Notes: generated by a model not told the origin, from the sequence alone. DNA of 14,558 nucleotides from CAYLVJ01 sp964615425 (GCA_964615425.1 CAZTOB010000012.1:1-14558); one strand, 5' to 3'. Positions 1-6,485 are shown, counted from the first letter of the stretch. Made by a program: numbers and translations.

Positions 1-611
1 AGTTTTTCTTGTTCTCCTTTTTCAAAAAAGTAATACTCTGTCTCCTGCGTTATAAAACGATTGTAATACAAAATTTTAACGGCCGGACCTAAAAGAGAAA
101 ACAATTTGATTAAAGTTTTGAAAAAACCTTCTCTTTTAAAGTTCAACTTTATCCCCGTAATATAAATTTTAAGGGGACTCCACCCCCTTTTGGGGTTTGC
201 CATCGCCAACCTCCCCCCGGGCTTTAACACTCTTTTAAATTCTTGCAATACAAAGTCGTGTTTTTCTTCAGGAATCGCGTAAAGAACATTATTGCAGCTT
301 ATCTTATCAAAACTATTATCCTCAAAAGGAAGTTTTTCCACCAAATTGGAATGAACAAGCTCTAATTTTTCATCTTTTTCCCGGCAGACCTCCAGGGCTG
401 CCTGGGAAAAGTCCAATCCAACAACCTCTCCTCCTCTTTCTTTAAGCTTTAAAACCAAATTACAGGTTCCGCAACCGGCTTCTAGTATTCTATCTCCACT
501 TTTCACCTTTAAGGCGTCGCAGATGCTTTTTAATAACTCCTGATAAGGGATTAGAAGGTTTAAAACGTCATAAACTTTGAAGTATTTTTTCCAAAAGTCG
601 GTGTCAAGCAT
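1..611 (-). CDS. class I SAM-dependent methyltransferase, partial (C-terminus off the left edge)
   Basis: An open frame of 203 codons runs from an ATG at 611 to the window edge with no stop, so the C-terminus is missing. The translation shows the class I (Rossmann-fold) methyltransferase signature: motif I RILEAGCGTCNLV at residues 41-53, the glycine-rich SAM loop; an acidic residue ending the second strand in VVGLDFS (63-69, Asp67), expected to hold the SAM ribose; a motif with DNSFDKISC at 98-106; and the post-motif LKPGGRLAM at 129-137. This is the Methyltransf_11/25 type, and the acceptor cannot be told from sequence. No SD precedes the ATG, but a promoter-like pair lies just upstream. 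The gene stands alone, with about 220 bases between it and the terminator of the next gene. The family is sure; the substrate is unknown. Confidence 0.87.
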   Translation of the reverse strand, partial: MLDTDFWKKYFKVYDVLNLLIPYQELLKSICDALKVKSGDRILEAGCGTCNLVLKLKERGGEVVGLDFSQAALEVCREKDEKLELVHSNLVEKLPFEDNSFDKISCNNVLYAIPEEKHDFVLQEFKRVLKPGGRLAMANPKRGWSPLKIYITGIKLNFKREGFFKTLIKLFSLLGPAVKILYYNRFITQETEYYFFEKGEQEK

Positions 612-633
612 AAAAGTCTTTTAAACTTTTCTT

Positions 634-662
634 ATACTACCACCTTCCTAAAAGTTTTTCAA
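634..662 (-). promoter_or_regulatory. sigma70-like promoter of the methyltransferase gene
   Basis: On the minus strand TTGAAA (657-662) and TAGTAT (634-639) are separated by exactly 17 bases. A transcript would start near 627, about 16 bases before the ATG at 611, leaving no room for a good SD. Prediction by consensus only. Confidence 0.45.
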
Positions 663-821
663 AGGAAATTCCGTCTAACAATGTGAGCGCAGAACAAAAC
701 TTACCTGCATAAAACTGGCGGCTGTGATGGTTTAGGGTTTGATTTAATTTTAGACCTTAGCCCGAAGCTGTTACAACATTCACACATAATTCCGTCGGTA
801 TAATTAAAGTTCAATATTTTT

Positions 822-857
822 TAAATAAAAAAGACCCGGCAAACGATCACCGGGTCT
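822..857 (-). terminator. intrinsic terminator after the 109-residue zinc-finger gene
   Basis: Inverted repeat AGACCCGG / CCGGGTCT (832-839 with 850-857), an 8 bp stem with a 10-base loop. On the minus strand it is followed by TTTTTTATTT. It starts 11 bases past the stop codon of the gene at 868-1197. Confidence 0.85.
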
Positions 858-867
858 CCATCCAACG

Positions 868-1197
868 CTAAGAGATAACGATCTCTATTTCTCCCTGCAG
901 GGCCCAGGAAAGAAACTCCCGGAGGCTGAGGCTTCGTTCTTCTTCGTCCAGAAGATCGAAGACAATATCCTTAGGTCTAACGCCACCGAGAACATCAGGG
1001 CGAACCCCCTTTCTAACCCGAGGCTTCACTCTTATCCTCTCCGGCTCAGATCGTCTCTCAGACTTACCCTTCCCTTTTCTAATACACCGGCCGCAGATGA
1101 ATCTTTCGACTCTTTCATCTTCCGAAGGAGCAGAACTTGACACCTTCTCCCCTTCTGCGTCCTCGTAATACTCCAAGCATTCTGTGCATAGGTACAT
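868..1197 (-). CDS. small putative zinc-finger protein, 109 residues, function unknown
   Basis: I do not recognise this family. The translation has two CxxC knuckles, Cys4/Cys7 and Cys35/Cys38, spaced as in a four-cysteine zinc finger. A basic, arginine- and lysine-rich middle follows (about 39-63), then an acidic C-terminal helix-rich part with FDLLDEEERSLSLREFLSW at about 80-98. A zinc-binding head with a basic stretch would fit nucleic-acid or protein binding; that is inference. The start is well supported: AAGGAGG lies five bases before the ATG, one of few strong SDs in the window. A terminator follows the stop directly. Base composition looks richer in G and C than the neighbouring housekeeping genes. 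The opposite-frame ORF at 1032-1292 is a shadow, because this frame carries the SD, the terminator and the paired cysteines. Confidence 0.72.
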   Translation of the reverse strand: MYLCTECLEYYEDAEGEKVSSSAPSEDERVERFICGRCIRKGKGKSERRSEPERIRVKPRVRKGVRPDVLGGVRPKDIVFDLLDEEERSLSLREFLSWALQGEIEIVIS

Positions 1198-1269
1198 CTC
1201 ATCCTCCTTGGGTCTAAATGTTTCACATGAACTAATTTCAAGTTAACAAAATTAAAAAGAAAATCAACA

Positions 1270-1305
1270 GTTTTAAAACAAAAACTCACCAAACAGTGAG
1301 TTTTT
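1270..1305 (-). terminator. intrinsic terminator-like hairpin (dispersed repeat copy 1)
   Basis: Ten-base arms AAAAACTCAC / GTGAGTTTTT (1280-1289 with 1296-1305) and a six-base loop, followed on the minus strand by TGTTTT. It lies between the small zinc-ribbon gene's own terminator and the 109-residue gene, so it is a second terminator in series. Thirty bases of it match the terminator after UMP kinase at 27 of 30 positions. Confidence 0.65.
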
Positions 1306-1377
1306 ATCTTTAACTTTTCATTTTTGACTCCAATCTTTTACGCGACATTCGAACTTTAATCATCAAAAATAGTTATT

Positions 1378-1414
1378 TTAAAATAAAAGCACTTTGCCAA
1401 TCGTGACAAAGTGC
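1378..1414 (-). terminator. intrinsic terminator after the 54-residue zinc-ribbon gene
   Basis: Perfect 8 bp stem GCACTTTG / CAAAGTGC (1389-1396 with 1407-1414), followed on the minus strand by TTTTATTTTAAAA. It lies about 47 bases past the stop of the gene at 1462-1626. Confidence 0.8.
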
Positions 1415-1461
1415 CGAATAAATTCGTGAGCAGTTTTGACCACTTGCTCAGGTGGACTAAA

Positions 1462-1626
1462 CTATCCTTCTAGATTGCTGTATTCCTCTCCGCAATCTAG
1501 ACACTGGAAGGTCTTCAGCCAGCCTCCCTGGCTGTCATGATGCCGGCTGATTTCTTGACGCCGCTTACTCCCGCACTTGGGACAAGGGGCGTCAAGTCCT
1601 ATTTGAATCTTCTTACTCTCTGCCAT
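1462..1626 (-). CDS. 54-residue zinc-ribbon protein
   Basis: This gene is too short for usual ORF cut-offs, but every expression signal is present. A TTGACA/TTTAAT promoter lies upstream, the full ten-base SD AAGGAGGTGA sits at 1632-1641 five bases before the ATG, and a terminator follows. The 54-residue product has two zinc knuckles, CPKCGS (Cys15, Cys18) and CLDCGE (Cys42, Cys45), separated by a polar segment with RRQEISRHH (22-30). This is a rubredoxin/TFIIS-like zinc-ribbon layout, found in many small nucleic-acid-binding or regulatory proteins and in the heads of larger enzymes. The partner or target cannot be read from sequence. The last 11 codons or so contain a perfect 10-base inverted repeat (1469-1478 with 1492-1501), which could fold in the mRNA. 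I am confident this is a gene; the role is unknown. Confidence 0.82.
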   Translation of the reverse strand: MAESKKIQIGLDAPCPKCGSKRRQEISRHHDSQGGWLKTFQCLDCGEEYSNLEG

Positions 1627-1673
1627 ATCTTTCACCTCCTTGAGGTATAGCGCGTCTCTATCATCTTAATTTA

Positions 1674-1701
1674 ATTAAACAGCAAAATTAATGAATGTCA
1701 A
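1674..1701 (-). promoter_or_regulatory. sigma70 promoter of the zinc-ribbon gene
   Basis: Consensus TTGACA (1696-1701) and TTTAAT (1674-1679) on the minus strand, 16 bases apart. Start of transcription would be near 1667, giving a leader of about 40 bases that contains the SD. Confidence 0.65.
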
Positions 1702-1738
1702 AAAACTTTAAATCCTTAAAGGAAATATTTTTCAAAGG

Positions 1739-1765
1739 AAAAAGCGGGACAAAACCCGCTTTTTT
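1739..1765 (-). terminator. intrinsic terminator after the acyl-CoA synthetase gene
   Basis: AAAAAGCGGG / CCCGCTTTTT (1739-1748 with 1755-1764), six-base loop, directly past the stop at 1773. The A and T flanks make it symmetric, but only the minus strand has a gene running into it. Confidence 0.85.
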
Positions 1766-1772
1766 AATCAAG

Positions 1773-3434
1773 TCACTCTCTTTTTAAAACGTAATGAAGG
1801 GTTTTCCCCACGTGGGATTTTGGAAGTTTGGAGAGGAAATAAACTTCTTGGGGGGTTTTGTATTCAGCCAACTTGTCCTCACAAAACTTCTTTATTTTCT
1901 CCTTGGTTAAGCTCTTCTCTTTTTTAACCACGAAAGCTCTTACGATCTGCCCGGTAAGAGGCCCCTGCGCCCCCACCACCGCCACGTCTTCCACCCCGGG
2001 ATGTTCAATGATCACATCTTCTATCTCCTTGGGCCAAACTTTCTCCCCGGAGACGTTTATCATGTCGTCCATCCGGCCCTGGATGTAGAAATAACCGTCG
2101 TCATCCATAACAGCAGTGTCTCCCGTTAAAAACCAACCGTCTTTAAAGGAATTTCTCGTATCCTCGTCGCTTCTCCAATAGCCGTTAAAAACTTGAGGGC
2201 CTTTTAGGGCTAACTGTCCCAACTCCTCTTCTCCTTCCATTTTAACTATTTTAGCCTCTGTCTCAGGGAGGGGAAGCCCGATGCTGCCCATCCTCTGCTC
2301 CCCGGAAGGAGGGTTCATATGAGTAATGGGAGATGTTTCGGTCAACCCGTAAGCCTCAATAACCGTGGTTTCCATTACTTTTTTCACCCTTTCAATCAAG
2401 GAAATAGGGCAGGGAGCAGCTCCGCTGCCGCAGAAATCAACCGAAGAAAAATCATACTTGAAGCCGGACTCTTCCTGCGCCCGGCAGACAGCGGAAAACA
2501 TGGCCGGAACCCCGGGGAAAATGGTTACCTTTTCTCTTTCTAACGCCCGGCAGACGGGGGAGGTGTTGAACTTGGGTAAAAGAACCAAGGAAAAACCTTG
2601 AAAAACAGAAAAGTTCAAGGCGAAATTCAAACCGTAAATATGAAAAAAGGGTAAAACTCCGAGCACCACTTCATTACCTTTGTTTATAGAGGTTTCAATA
2701 AAAGTTAGGATTTGTTCCAGGTTGGAAGTAATATTAAGGTGAGTCAAAGGCACACCCTTGGGAGAGCCGGTGGTTCCGCTGGTGTACATCAAAAAGGCCA
2801 AATCTTCTTTGGGGTCAAGTTCCACCTCGCGGTAAGTACCTTTTTCTTCCAAAATTTCTTCAAAATTATGGATTTCCCTTCCTTTCAGATTCTTTTTCCT
2901 GCCTCCGTCTTTTATCCGATCAAAAAACCTTTTCAACCTAAGAAGAGAAGAAAGGCGGAAAGGAAGATAAGAAGAAAGATCGGTAAAAACAACGTGTTTA
3001 ACGCTTTCCCCGCTTAAAGACTTAGAAACCTTGGGATAAAAACTCTTTAAGGAAACGAGGACTTCAGGAGAAGAATCGTTAACAATTTCTTCCAGTTCTC
3101 TTTTTGAATACAAAGGGTTTAAGGGTGAAGCAACCGCTCCCGTCTTAAGAGCTCCGTAAATGCCGACCGCCAGCTGGATGGTGTTGGGAAGAAAAAAAGC
3201 GACCCTGTCCCCCTTTTTTACTCCCTTTCCTTGTAAAAAAGAAGCAAACCTGTTTGAAAGTTCTTCAAATTCCTTGTAGGTCACTTTTTCATTGTAAAAG
3301 GAAAGAGCGGTTTTACTGGGAAAGTCCCGGGCAGATTTTTTTAAAATTTCAGGCAGGTTTAAGTTCAAAAATTCTATTTCCCGGGAAATATCTTCGGGAT
3401 AACTTTGAAACCAAGGTTTTTCGTTGTTTTTCAT
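1773..3434 (-). CDS. long-chain fatty-acid-CoA ligase (AMP-forming acyl-CoA synthetase)
   Basis: This enzyme activates a carboxylic acid with ATP to an acyl-adenylate and then transfers it to CoA. The 553-residue length is normal for FadD/LcfB-type enzymes and all core motifs are intact: the phosphate loop YTSGTTGSPKG (217-227), PFFHIYG (262-268), YGLTETSP (362-369), the hinge-region WFLTGD (434-439) and GRMDDMINVSGEKVWPKEIE (453-472), and the C-terminal lysine in LPKSHVGKTL (Lys544). The N-terminus PWFQSYPEDI matches the usual family opening, which fixes the start at the first ATG. There is no SD, and the proS terminator ends only about five bases upstream of this ATG. The gene lies downstream of proS on the same strand. 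The acyl chain is not certain; the overall form favours medium or long fatty acids. Confidence 0.93.
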   Translation of the reverse strand: MKNNEKPWFQSYPEDISREIEFLNLNLPEILKKSARDFPSKTALSFYNEKVTYKEFEELSNRFASFLQGKGVKKGDRVAFFLPNTIQLAVGIYGALKTGAVASPLNPLYSKRELEEIVNDSSPEVLVSLKSFYPKVSKSLSGESVKHVVFTDLSSYLPFRLSSLLRLKRFFDRIKDGGRKKNLKGREIHNFEEILEEKGTYREVELDPKEDLAFLMYTSGTTGSPKGVPLTHLNITSNLEQILTFIETSINKGNEVVLGVLPFFHIYGLNFALNFSVFQGFSLVLLPKFNTSPVCRALEREKVTIFPGVPAMFSAVCRAQEESGFKYDFSSVDFCGSGAAPCPISLIERVKKVMETTVIEAYGLTETSPITHMNPPSGEQRMGSIGLPLPETEAKIVKMEGEEELGQLALKGPQVFNGYWRSDEDTRNSFKDGWFLTGDTAVMDDDGYFYIQGRMDDMINVSGEKVWPKEIEDVIIEHPGVEDVAVVGAQGPLTGQIVRAFVVKKEKSLTKEKIKKFCEDKLAEYKTPQEVYFLSKLPKSHVGKTLHYVLKRE

Positions 3435-3438
3435 ATTT

Positions 3439-3468
3439 TAAAAAAAAGCCAACCGCTAAGGTTGGCTT
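3439..3468 (-). terminator. intrinsic terminator after proS, abutting the acyl-CoA synthetase start
   Basis: Perfect 9 bp stem AAGCCAACC / GGTTGGCTT (3446-3454 with 3460-3468), five-base loop, with an unbroken run of T on the minus strand. The run ends about five bases before the ATG at 3434, so the hairpin occupies what would be the leader of the next gene. Confidence 0.85.
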
Positions 3469-3550
3469 AAACCAATATTATTTTTCAATAAACAAATTGT
3501 AACTGACTCTATACATAACTATCTTAACGATACAATAAAAAACCGTTTTG

Positions 3551-4789
3551 TCAATCTTCAATCTCTTTGATCATTTCCTTTTCATCTTTTAAAACTTCTT
3601 TTTCTTCTCCTCTTTTTTTAACCTCCACTCCGTCTTTTTTTAAGGTTTTACCGGAAACCACCACCCGGTAAGGGATCCCCAAAAGATCCGCGTTGGCAAA
3701 CTTTTCTCCGGCTGAAGCGTCCCTGTCGTCAAATAAAACTTCCACTCCTGCTTTTTGAAGTTTGGTGTAAACTTCTTTTGTTTTCGTTTTTACCTCTTTT
3801 TCCTCCCCGATGGAGAAAAGGTAAACTCTAAAGGGTGCAATCGACTCGGGCCAAATAATACCGCTTTCGTCATGTGAAACCTCAACCACCGCCCCCATGA
3901 CTCTCGGCACCCCGATGCCGTAACACCCCATCTCCATCAATTTTTCCTCCCCCTTTTCGTTTGTATAAGTCAAGGAAAAAGCTTTGGAAAACTTGGTCCC
4001 GAGTTTAAAAATGTTCCCCACTTCAATAGCGTTTAGCTTTTGAAAATCATCTTTCCCGCATTCGGGGCACTCACTTTGTTTTTTAATTATTTCTTCATTT
4101 ACGGCTACTTCACAGTCTTTACAAAGATAAATGGTGTCCTCCCCCACCTCGCAGATAGCCTGGTACTCGTGTGAGTACCTGCTGAAACTGCCTCCGGAAG
4201 CGTAGGTGATAAAGGTTAGGTCTCCGATTCCAAGTCTTTCAAATATCTTGTGATAAGCTTTTTGAGCCTCGGCGTAAAAACCTTCCAAACACTCTTTGTT
4301 TTCGTGAAACGAGTACAAGTCCTTCATAAGGAATTCACGGCCCCTAAGAAGCCCAGATTTAGCTCTAAGCTCATTTCTAAACTTGCTTTGTATCTGATAC
4401 AAAGCCACCGGAAGCTCTTTGTAGGAAAAAACATGGTTTTTAACCAAAGGCGTTACAATCTCCTCGTGGGTCGGGCCCAAAGCATATTCCTTATCTCCTG
4501 CTCCTTTCAATTTAAAAAGAATATCTAGGGTTTCCCATCTTTCTGTTTTTTCCCAGCTTTCCTTGGGCTGCAGAGCGGGCATAAAAATTTCCTGGCCTCC
4601 GAGTTTTTCCATCTCGTCTCTAATAATATCTTCAATTTTTCTTATCACCCTCAATCCCAAAGGCAAAAAAGAGTAAACACCGGACATGGCTTGTTCTATG
4701 AAACCTCCTTTTTCAAGCAGGGTGGCGTTTATCGAGTCGTATTCCTTGGAACTTTTTTTACTTTGACCGAAAAGATTTGAATATTTCAT
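3551..4789 (-). CDS. proS: prolyl-tRNA synthetase, short form without the editing domain
   Basis: Class II aminoacyl-tRNA synthetase that charges tRNA-Pro. Motif 1 spans about residues 39-71, motif 2 is SKFRNELRAKSGLLRGREFL (135-154, Arg138 and Glu140), and motif 3 is GCYGIGVPRVMGA (288-300, Arg296). A HGTP-type anticodon-binding domain follows, about 320-410, with LFDDRDASAGEKFANADLLG at 352-371. At 412 residues it is far shorter than the usual bacterial enzyme of about 565-570. Where that enzyme carries the YbaK-like insertion that clears mis-charged Ala-tRNA, this one has only a four-cysteine ribbon: CKDC (223-226) and CPECG (241-245). The sequence then resumes at AIEVGNIFKLGTKFS (254-268), as in full-length enzymes after the insertion. 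The junction is clean, so this is a natural short form and not a damaged gene. No SD precedes the ATG. Confidence 0.96.
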   Translation of the reverse strand: MKYSNLFGQSKKSSKEYDSINATLLEKGGFIEQAMSGVYSFLPLGLRVIRKIEDIIRDEMEKLGGQEIFMPALQPKESWEKTERWETLDILFKLKGAGDKEYALGPTHEEIVTPLVKNHVFSYKELPVALYQIQSKFRNELRAKSGLLRGREFLMKDLYSFHENKECLEGFYAEAQKAYHKIFERLGIGDLTFITYASGGSFSRYSHEYQAICEVGEDTIYLCKDCEVAVNEEIIKKQSECPECGKDDFQKLNAIEVGNIFKLGTKFSKAFSLTYTNEKGEEKLMEMGCYGIGVPRVMGAVVEVSHDESGIIWPESIAPFRVYLFSIGEEKEVKTKTKEVYTKLQKAGVEVLFDDRDASAGEKFANADLLGIPYRVVVSGKTLKKDGVEVKKRGEEKEVLKDEKEMIKEIED

Positions 4790-4878
4790 AAAATAAAAAA
4801 ACGCTTCAAAACAAACCTTATTAATTATCTTATCTTACAATAAAATCTCTTTATTCTCAAAAGAGTAAATAGCGCAAA

Positions 4879-5017
4879 CTATTTATTACTAAGTTTCCTA
4901 AAAACGTCTCTGTAATCCTCGATCGCTTTCTTGACAACCTTTTTAATCATCCTTTTTTTCGTCATCACTTAGCTCTTTATTCCTAAGTTCTTTTTGTCTT
5001 TCTCTCCCGGTTTTCAT
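4879..5017 (-). other. two overlapping tiny ORFs, doubtful coding
   Basis: The space between proS and the lipoprotein gene holds two short minus-strand frames. A 24-codon ORF runs 5017-4943 and a 28-codon ORF runs 4965-4879. The second gives a lysine-rich peptide containing KKAIEDYRDVFRKLSNK, which looks like a natural amphipathic helix. Its stop codon lies in a weak 7 bp hairpin (4866-4872 with 4879-4885). No good SD or promoter was found, and the 23-base overlap could also mean one small gene with a frameshift. Kept only as a possibility. Confidence 0.2.
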
Positions 5018-5036
5018 ATTTATAGATTAAGTTGAG

Positions 5037-5061
5037 AAGCGCCCTGACGTTCAGGGCGCTT
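5037..5061 (-). terminator. strong hairpin after the lipoprotein gene
   Basis: Perfect 11 bp stem AAGCGCCCTGA / TCAGGGCGCTT (5037-5047 with 5051-5061) and a three-base loop, starting nine bases past the stop at 5070. The T run after it on the minus strand is poor, so termination is likely but not classical. Confidence 0.7.
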
Positions 5062-5069
5062 TTGAGGTG

Positions 5070-5225
5070 CTACGGCAAGATTTCTGGCTCTTGATAGGGC
5101 TCCCACTCAATCTCTTGAGAGGGAACACCTTCTAGATCAAAGTCCATCTCAATCTGGGGAATTATCCCACAGCTTGAGAGCAAGAACCCGAAACCCAGCA
5201 AAACGAGTGCTATTAGCCTCCTCAT
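5070..5225 (-). CDS. 51-residue lipoprotein
   Basis: This small gene has textbook expression signals. A TTGACA/TATAAA promoter with 17 bp spacing lies upstream, the full SD AAGGAGGTGA sits three bases before the ATG, and a strong hairpin follows the stop. The product starts with RR, then a hydrophobic stretch LIALVLLGFGFLL (residues 4-16) and the lipobox LSSC, so signal peptidase II would cut before Cys19 and that cysteine would carry lipid. Only about 33 residues remain after cleavage. They are strongly acidic, rich in Glu, Pro and Ile, with no further cysteine. Small lipoproteins of this kind can be entericidin-like or envelope-stress peptides, but no family is recognised here. Strong promoter and SD suggest high expression. 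The coding call is firm; the function is unknown. Confidence 0.82.
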   Translation of the reverse strand: MRRLIALVLLGFGFLLSSCGIIPQIEMDFDLEGVPSQEIEWEPYQEPEILP

Positions 5226-5247
5226 ATGTCACCTCCTTACTACCTTG

Positions 5248-5276
5248 TTTATACCACCCCAACGTTAACTTGTCAA
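5248..5276 (-). promoter_or_regulatory. near-consensus sigma70 promoter of the lipoprotein gene
   Basis: TTGACA (5271-5276) and TATAAA (5248-5253) on the minus strand with 17 bp between them, the best promoter in the window. Start expected near 5241, giving a leader of about 15 bases that is mostly the SD. Confidence 0.85.
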
Positions 5277-5351
5277 AATCATCTCAAAAGTTCTCTTTTA
5301 TTTTTTTCCCTGCAAATATTTTGTTTCTCGTGTACTTTTTTATCTCTTTTT

Positions 5352-5768
5352 TTAATTATAAGTATAAATAACTCCTTCTTTTCTTGAAAAAGCGTCTTCA
5401 ATTCTTTTAATTGTGCGAGAGTTCATCGGCTTTGGTAGGTTTTTTAACTTGAAAAAACTCACCTTTTCTATCTCACTTCCCGGAACCCAGTCTTCTCTTC
5501 TTGTTATTTCAGCCTTTACTGAGAAGGCAATATCGCTTTTTTGGGGAGTTAAATAAGCACCTAAAAGCTTAACAGGTTCAACTAAAAAACCAGTTTCTTC
5601 TCTTACCTCTCTTTTTAAAGCTTCCTTTAAGGTTTCCCCCTCATCTACCGCTCCGCCCGGAGTTGTCCAAGTAAAAGGAGAATAAGCTCTTTTGACACAA
5701 AGGATTTCTTTTTTGGAATTAAAGATTGCCCCGAAAACTCCGATTGTAAATTTACACTTCTCCTTCAT
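5352..5768 (-). CDS. Nudix hydrolase
   Basis: Nudix enzymes cleave nucleoside diphosphates linked to another group, often damaged or surplus nucleotides. With the ATG at 5768 the protein has 138 residues, a normal length for a single Nudix domain. The Nudix box is complete: it begins at Gly39, has the Gx5E spacing to Glu45, and continues as REVREETGF (53-61), with the metal-binding glutamates of REVREE present. The domain begins at CKFTIGVFGAIF, right after this start. The frame is open 35 codons further upstream, but that part overlaps the kinase gene and has no Nudix features. The start overlaps the end of the kinase by 17 bases, which suggests translational coupling in one transcript. Substrate unknown. 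No clear terminator follows before the lipoprotein promoter. Confidence 0.9.
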   Translation of the reverse strand: MKEKCKFTIGVFGAIFNSKKEILCVKRAYSPFTWTTPGGAVDEGETLKEALKREVREETGFLVEPVKLLGAYLTPQKSDIAFSVKAEITRREDWVPGSEIEKVSFFKLKNLPKPMNSRTIKRIEDAFSRKEGVIYTYN

Positions 5769-6285
5769 TTTTTTGTAAAGCAGGTAGCCTCCGATAATTG
5801 CCACCCTTTTCCATAGGGCTTTTACATATCTTAATATGCTCCTCATCCTCATCCATGGGCTCGAACCTTTCACGATACATGTCGTATCGCTTAGAGGTAA
5901 TGGTCAAATTATTACCATCCTCATTGCGACTCAAAGCTCTTTGCTTCATAATGGCGGGGTCGCATGTAACCCTGTAGACAACTGGCTTTCCACCTATTTT
6001 CTCAACATTTCTCACCAACTCGGTTCTCTTTTGTTTTTTCCACAGTCCATAATCCAAAATTACATCCCTCTCTTGCTGGACGGCCCTTTCTACCTCCTTC
6101 CAAATTTCTTTTTTAACAGCGAGATTGGCTTTTCTAATTTCTTCCACTGAGAGATCCTTGCCGTATCTTTCCACTATAATTTCGTCCGGTGTAAACCTTT
6201 TTGCACTAGTTTCCCTCTCCAAACGCTTTGCAAAAGTCGTTTTCCCCGCTCCAATAAAGCCGTGTATTATGTGTACTGTTGCCAT
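5752..6285 (-). CDS. P-loop kinase-like NTPase (AAA_33 / zeta-toxin type fold)
   Basis: The 177-residue product opens directly with a phosphate-binding strand and Walker A loop, VHIIHGFIGAGKTTFAKRL (residues 4-22, Lys15). A Walker-B-like VILDYGLW follows at 75-82 with Asp78. A lid-like region has DPAIMKQRALSRN (109-121) with several arginines, and the end of the domain has RFEPMDEDE (140-148), a pattern I associate with the AAA_33 predicted kinases. This group phosphorylates small molecules or nucleic-acid ends and is related to chloramphenicol phosphotransferase and zeta toxin. The actual substrate cannot be told. No antitoxin-like gene is adjacent. The gene overlaps the downstream Nudix gene by 17 bases. 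An SD-like GGAGG lies about 35 bases upstream, too far to act on this ATG. Confidence 0.85.
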   Translation of the reverse strand: MATVHIIHGFIGAGKTTFAKRLERETSAKRFTPDEIIVERYGKDLSVEEIRKANLAVKKEIWKEVERAVQQERDVILDYGLWKKQKRTELVRNVEKIGGKPVVYRVTCDPAIMKQRALSRNEDGNNLTITSKRYDMYRERFEPMDEDEEHIKICKSPMEKGGNYRRLPALQKNEGEV

Positions 6286-6407
6286 TAGTAAGTCTATTTA
6301 TTGTTGATTATTAAACATCCTCCAATACTACGATTTTGCATATCAAACATCTTTTCTTACCCTCTGTATGTCACGGATTAAAAATTATTTTAACTAAATA
6401 ACAAATT

Positions 6408-6442
6408 ACAAAAAAACAAAAGCTCACCAAATGGTGAGTTTT
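6408..6442 (-). terminator. intrinsic terminator after pyrH (dispersed repeat copy 2)
   Basis: Stem CTCACC / GGTGAG (6423-6428 with 6433-6438), four-base loop, followed on the minus strand by CTTTTGTTTTTTTG. It closes the HAD-pyrH unit, about 45 bases after the pyrH stop. Nearly the same 30 bases occur at about 1276-1305. Confidence 0.85.
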
Positions 6443-6485
6443 AAGTGGTTGATGAAATTTGGATTTCGGGTAAAAACAAACCTAA

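Noticed and set aside
701..787. 28-codon minus-strand ORF with a cysteine-rich start (MCECCNSF)
   Set aside because: No SD, no convincing promoter and no terminator of its own; not distinguishable from chance at this length.
1213..1241. TTGAAA-17-TTTAGA as a promoter for the 109-residue gene
   Set aside because: Transcription would start inside the SD at 1203-1209, which would destroy the ribosome binding site.
1032..1292. Minus-strand ORF of 86 codons overlapping the 109-residue zinc-finger gene
   Set aside because: It overlaps a frame that has paired CxxC motifs, an SD and a terminator, and its own start lies beside the 1280-1305 hairpin without an SD.
1316..1369. 17-codon minus-strand ORF between the two hairpins, giving a basic peptide
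   Set aside because: Too short and without SD; the stretch is better explained as spacer between tandem terminators.
5769..5873. Upstream extension of the Nudix gene to an ATG at 5873
   Set aside because: The extra 35 residues lie within the kinase gene and have no Nudix features; the domain begins right after the ATG at 5768.
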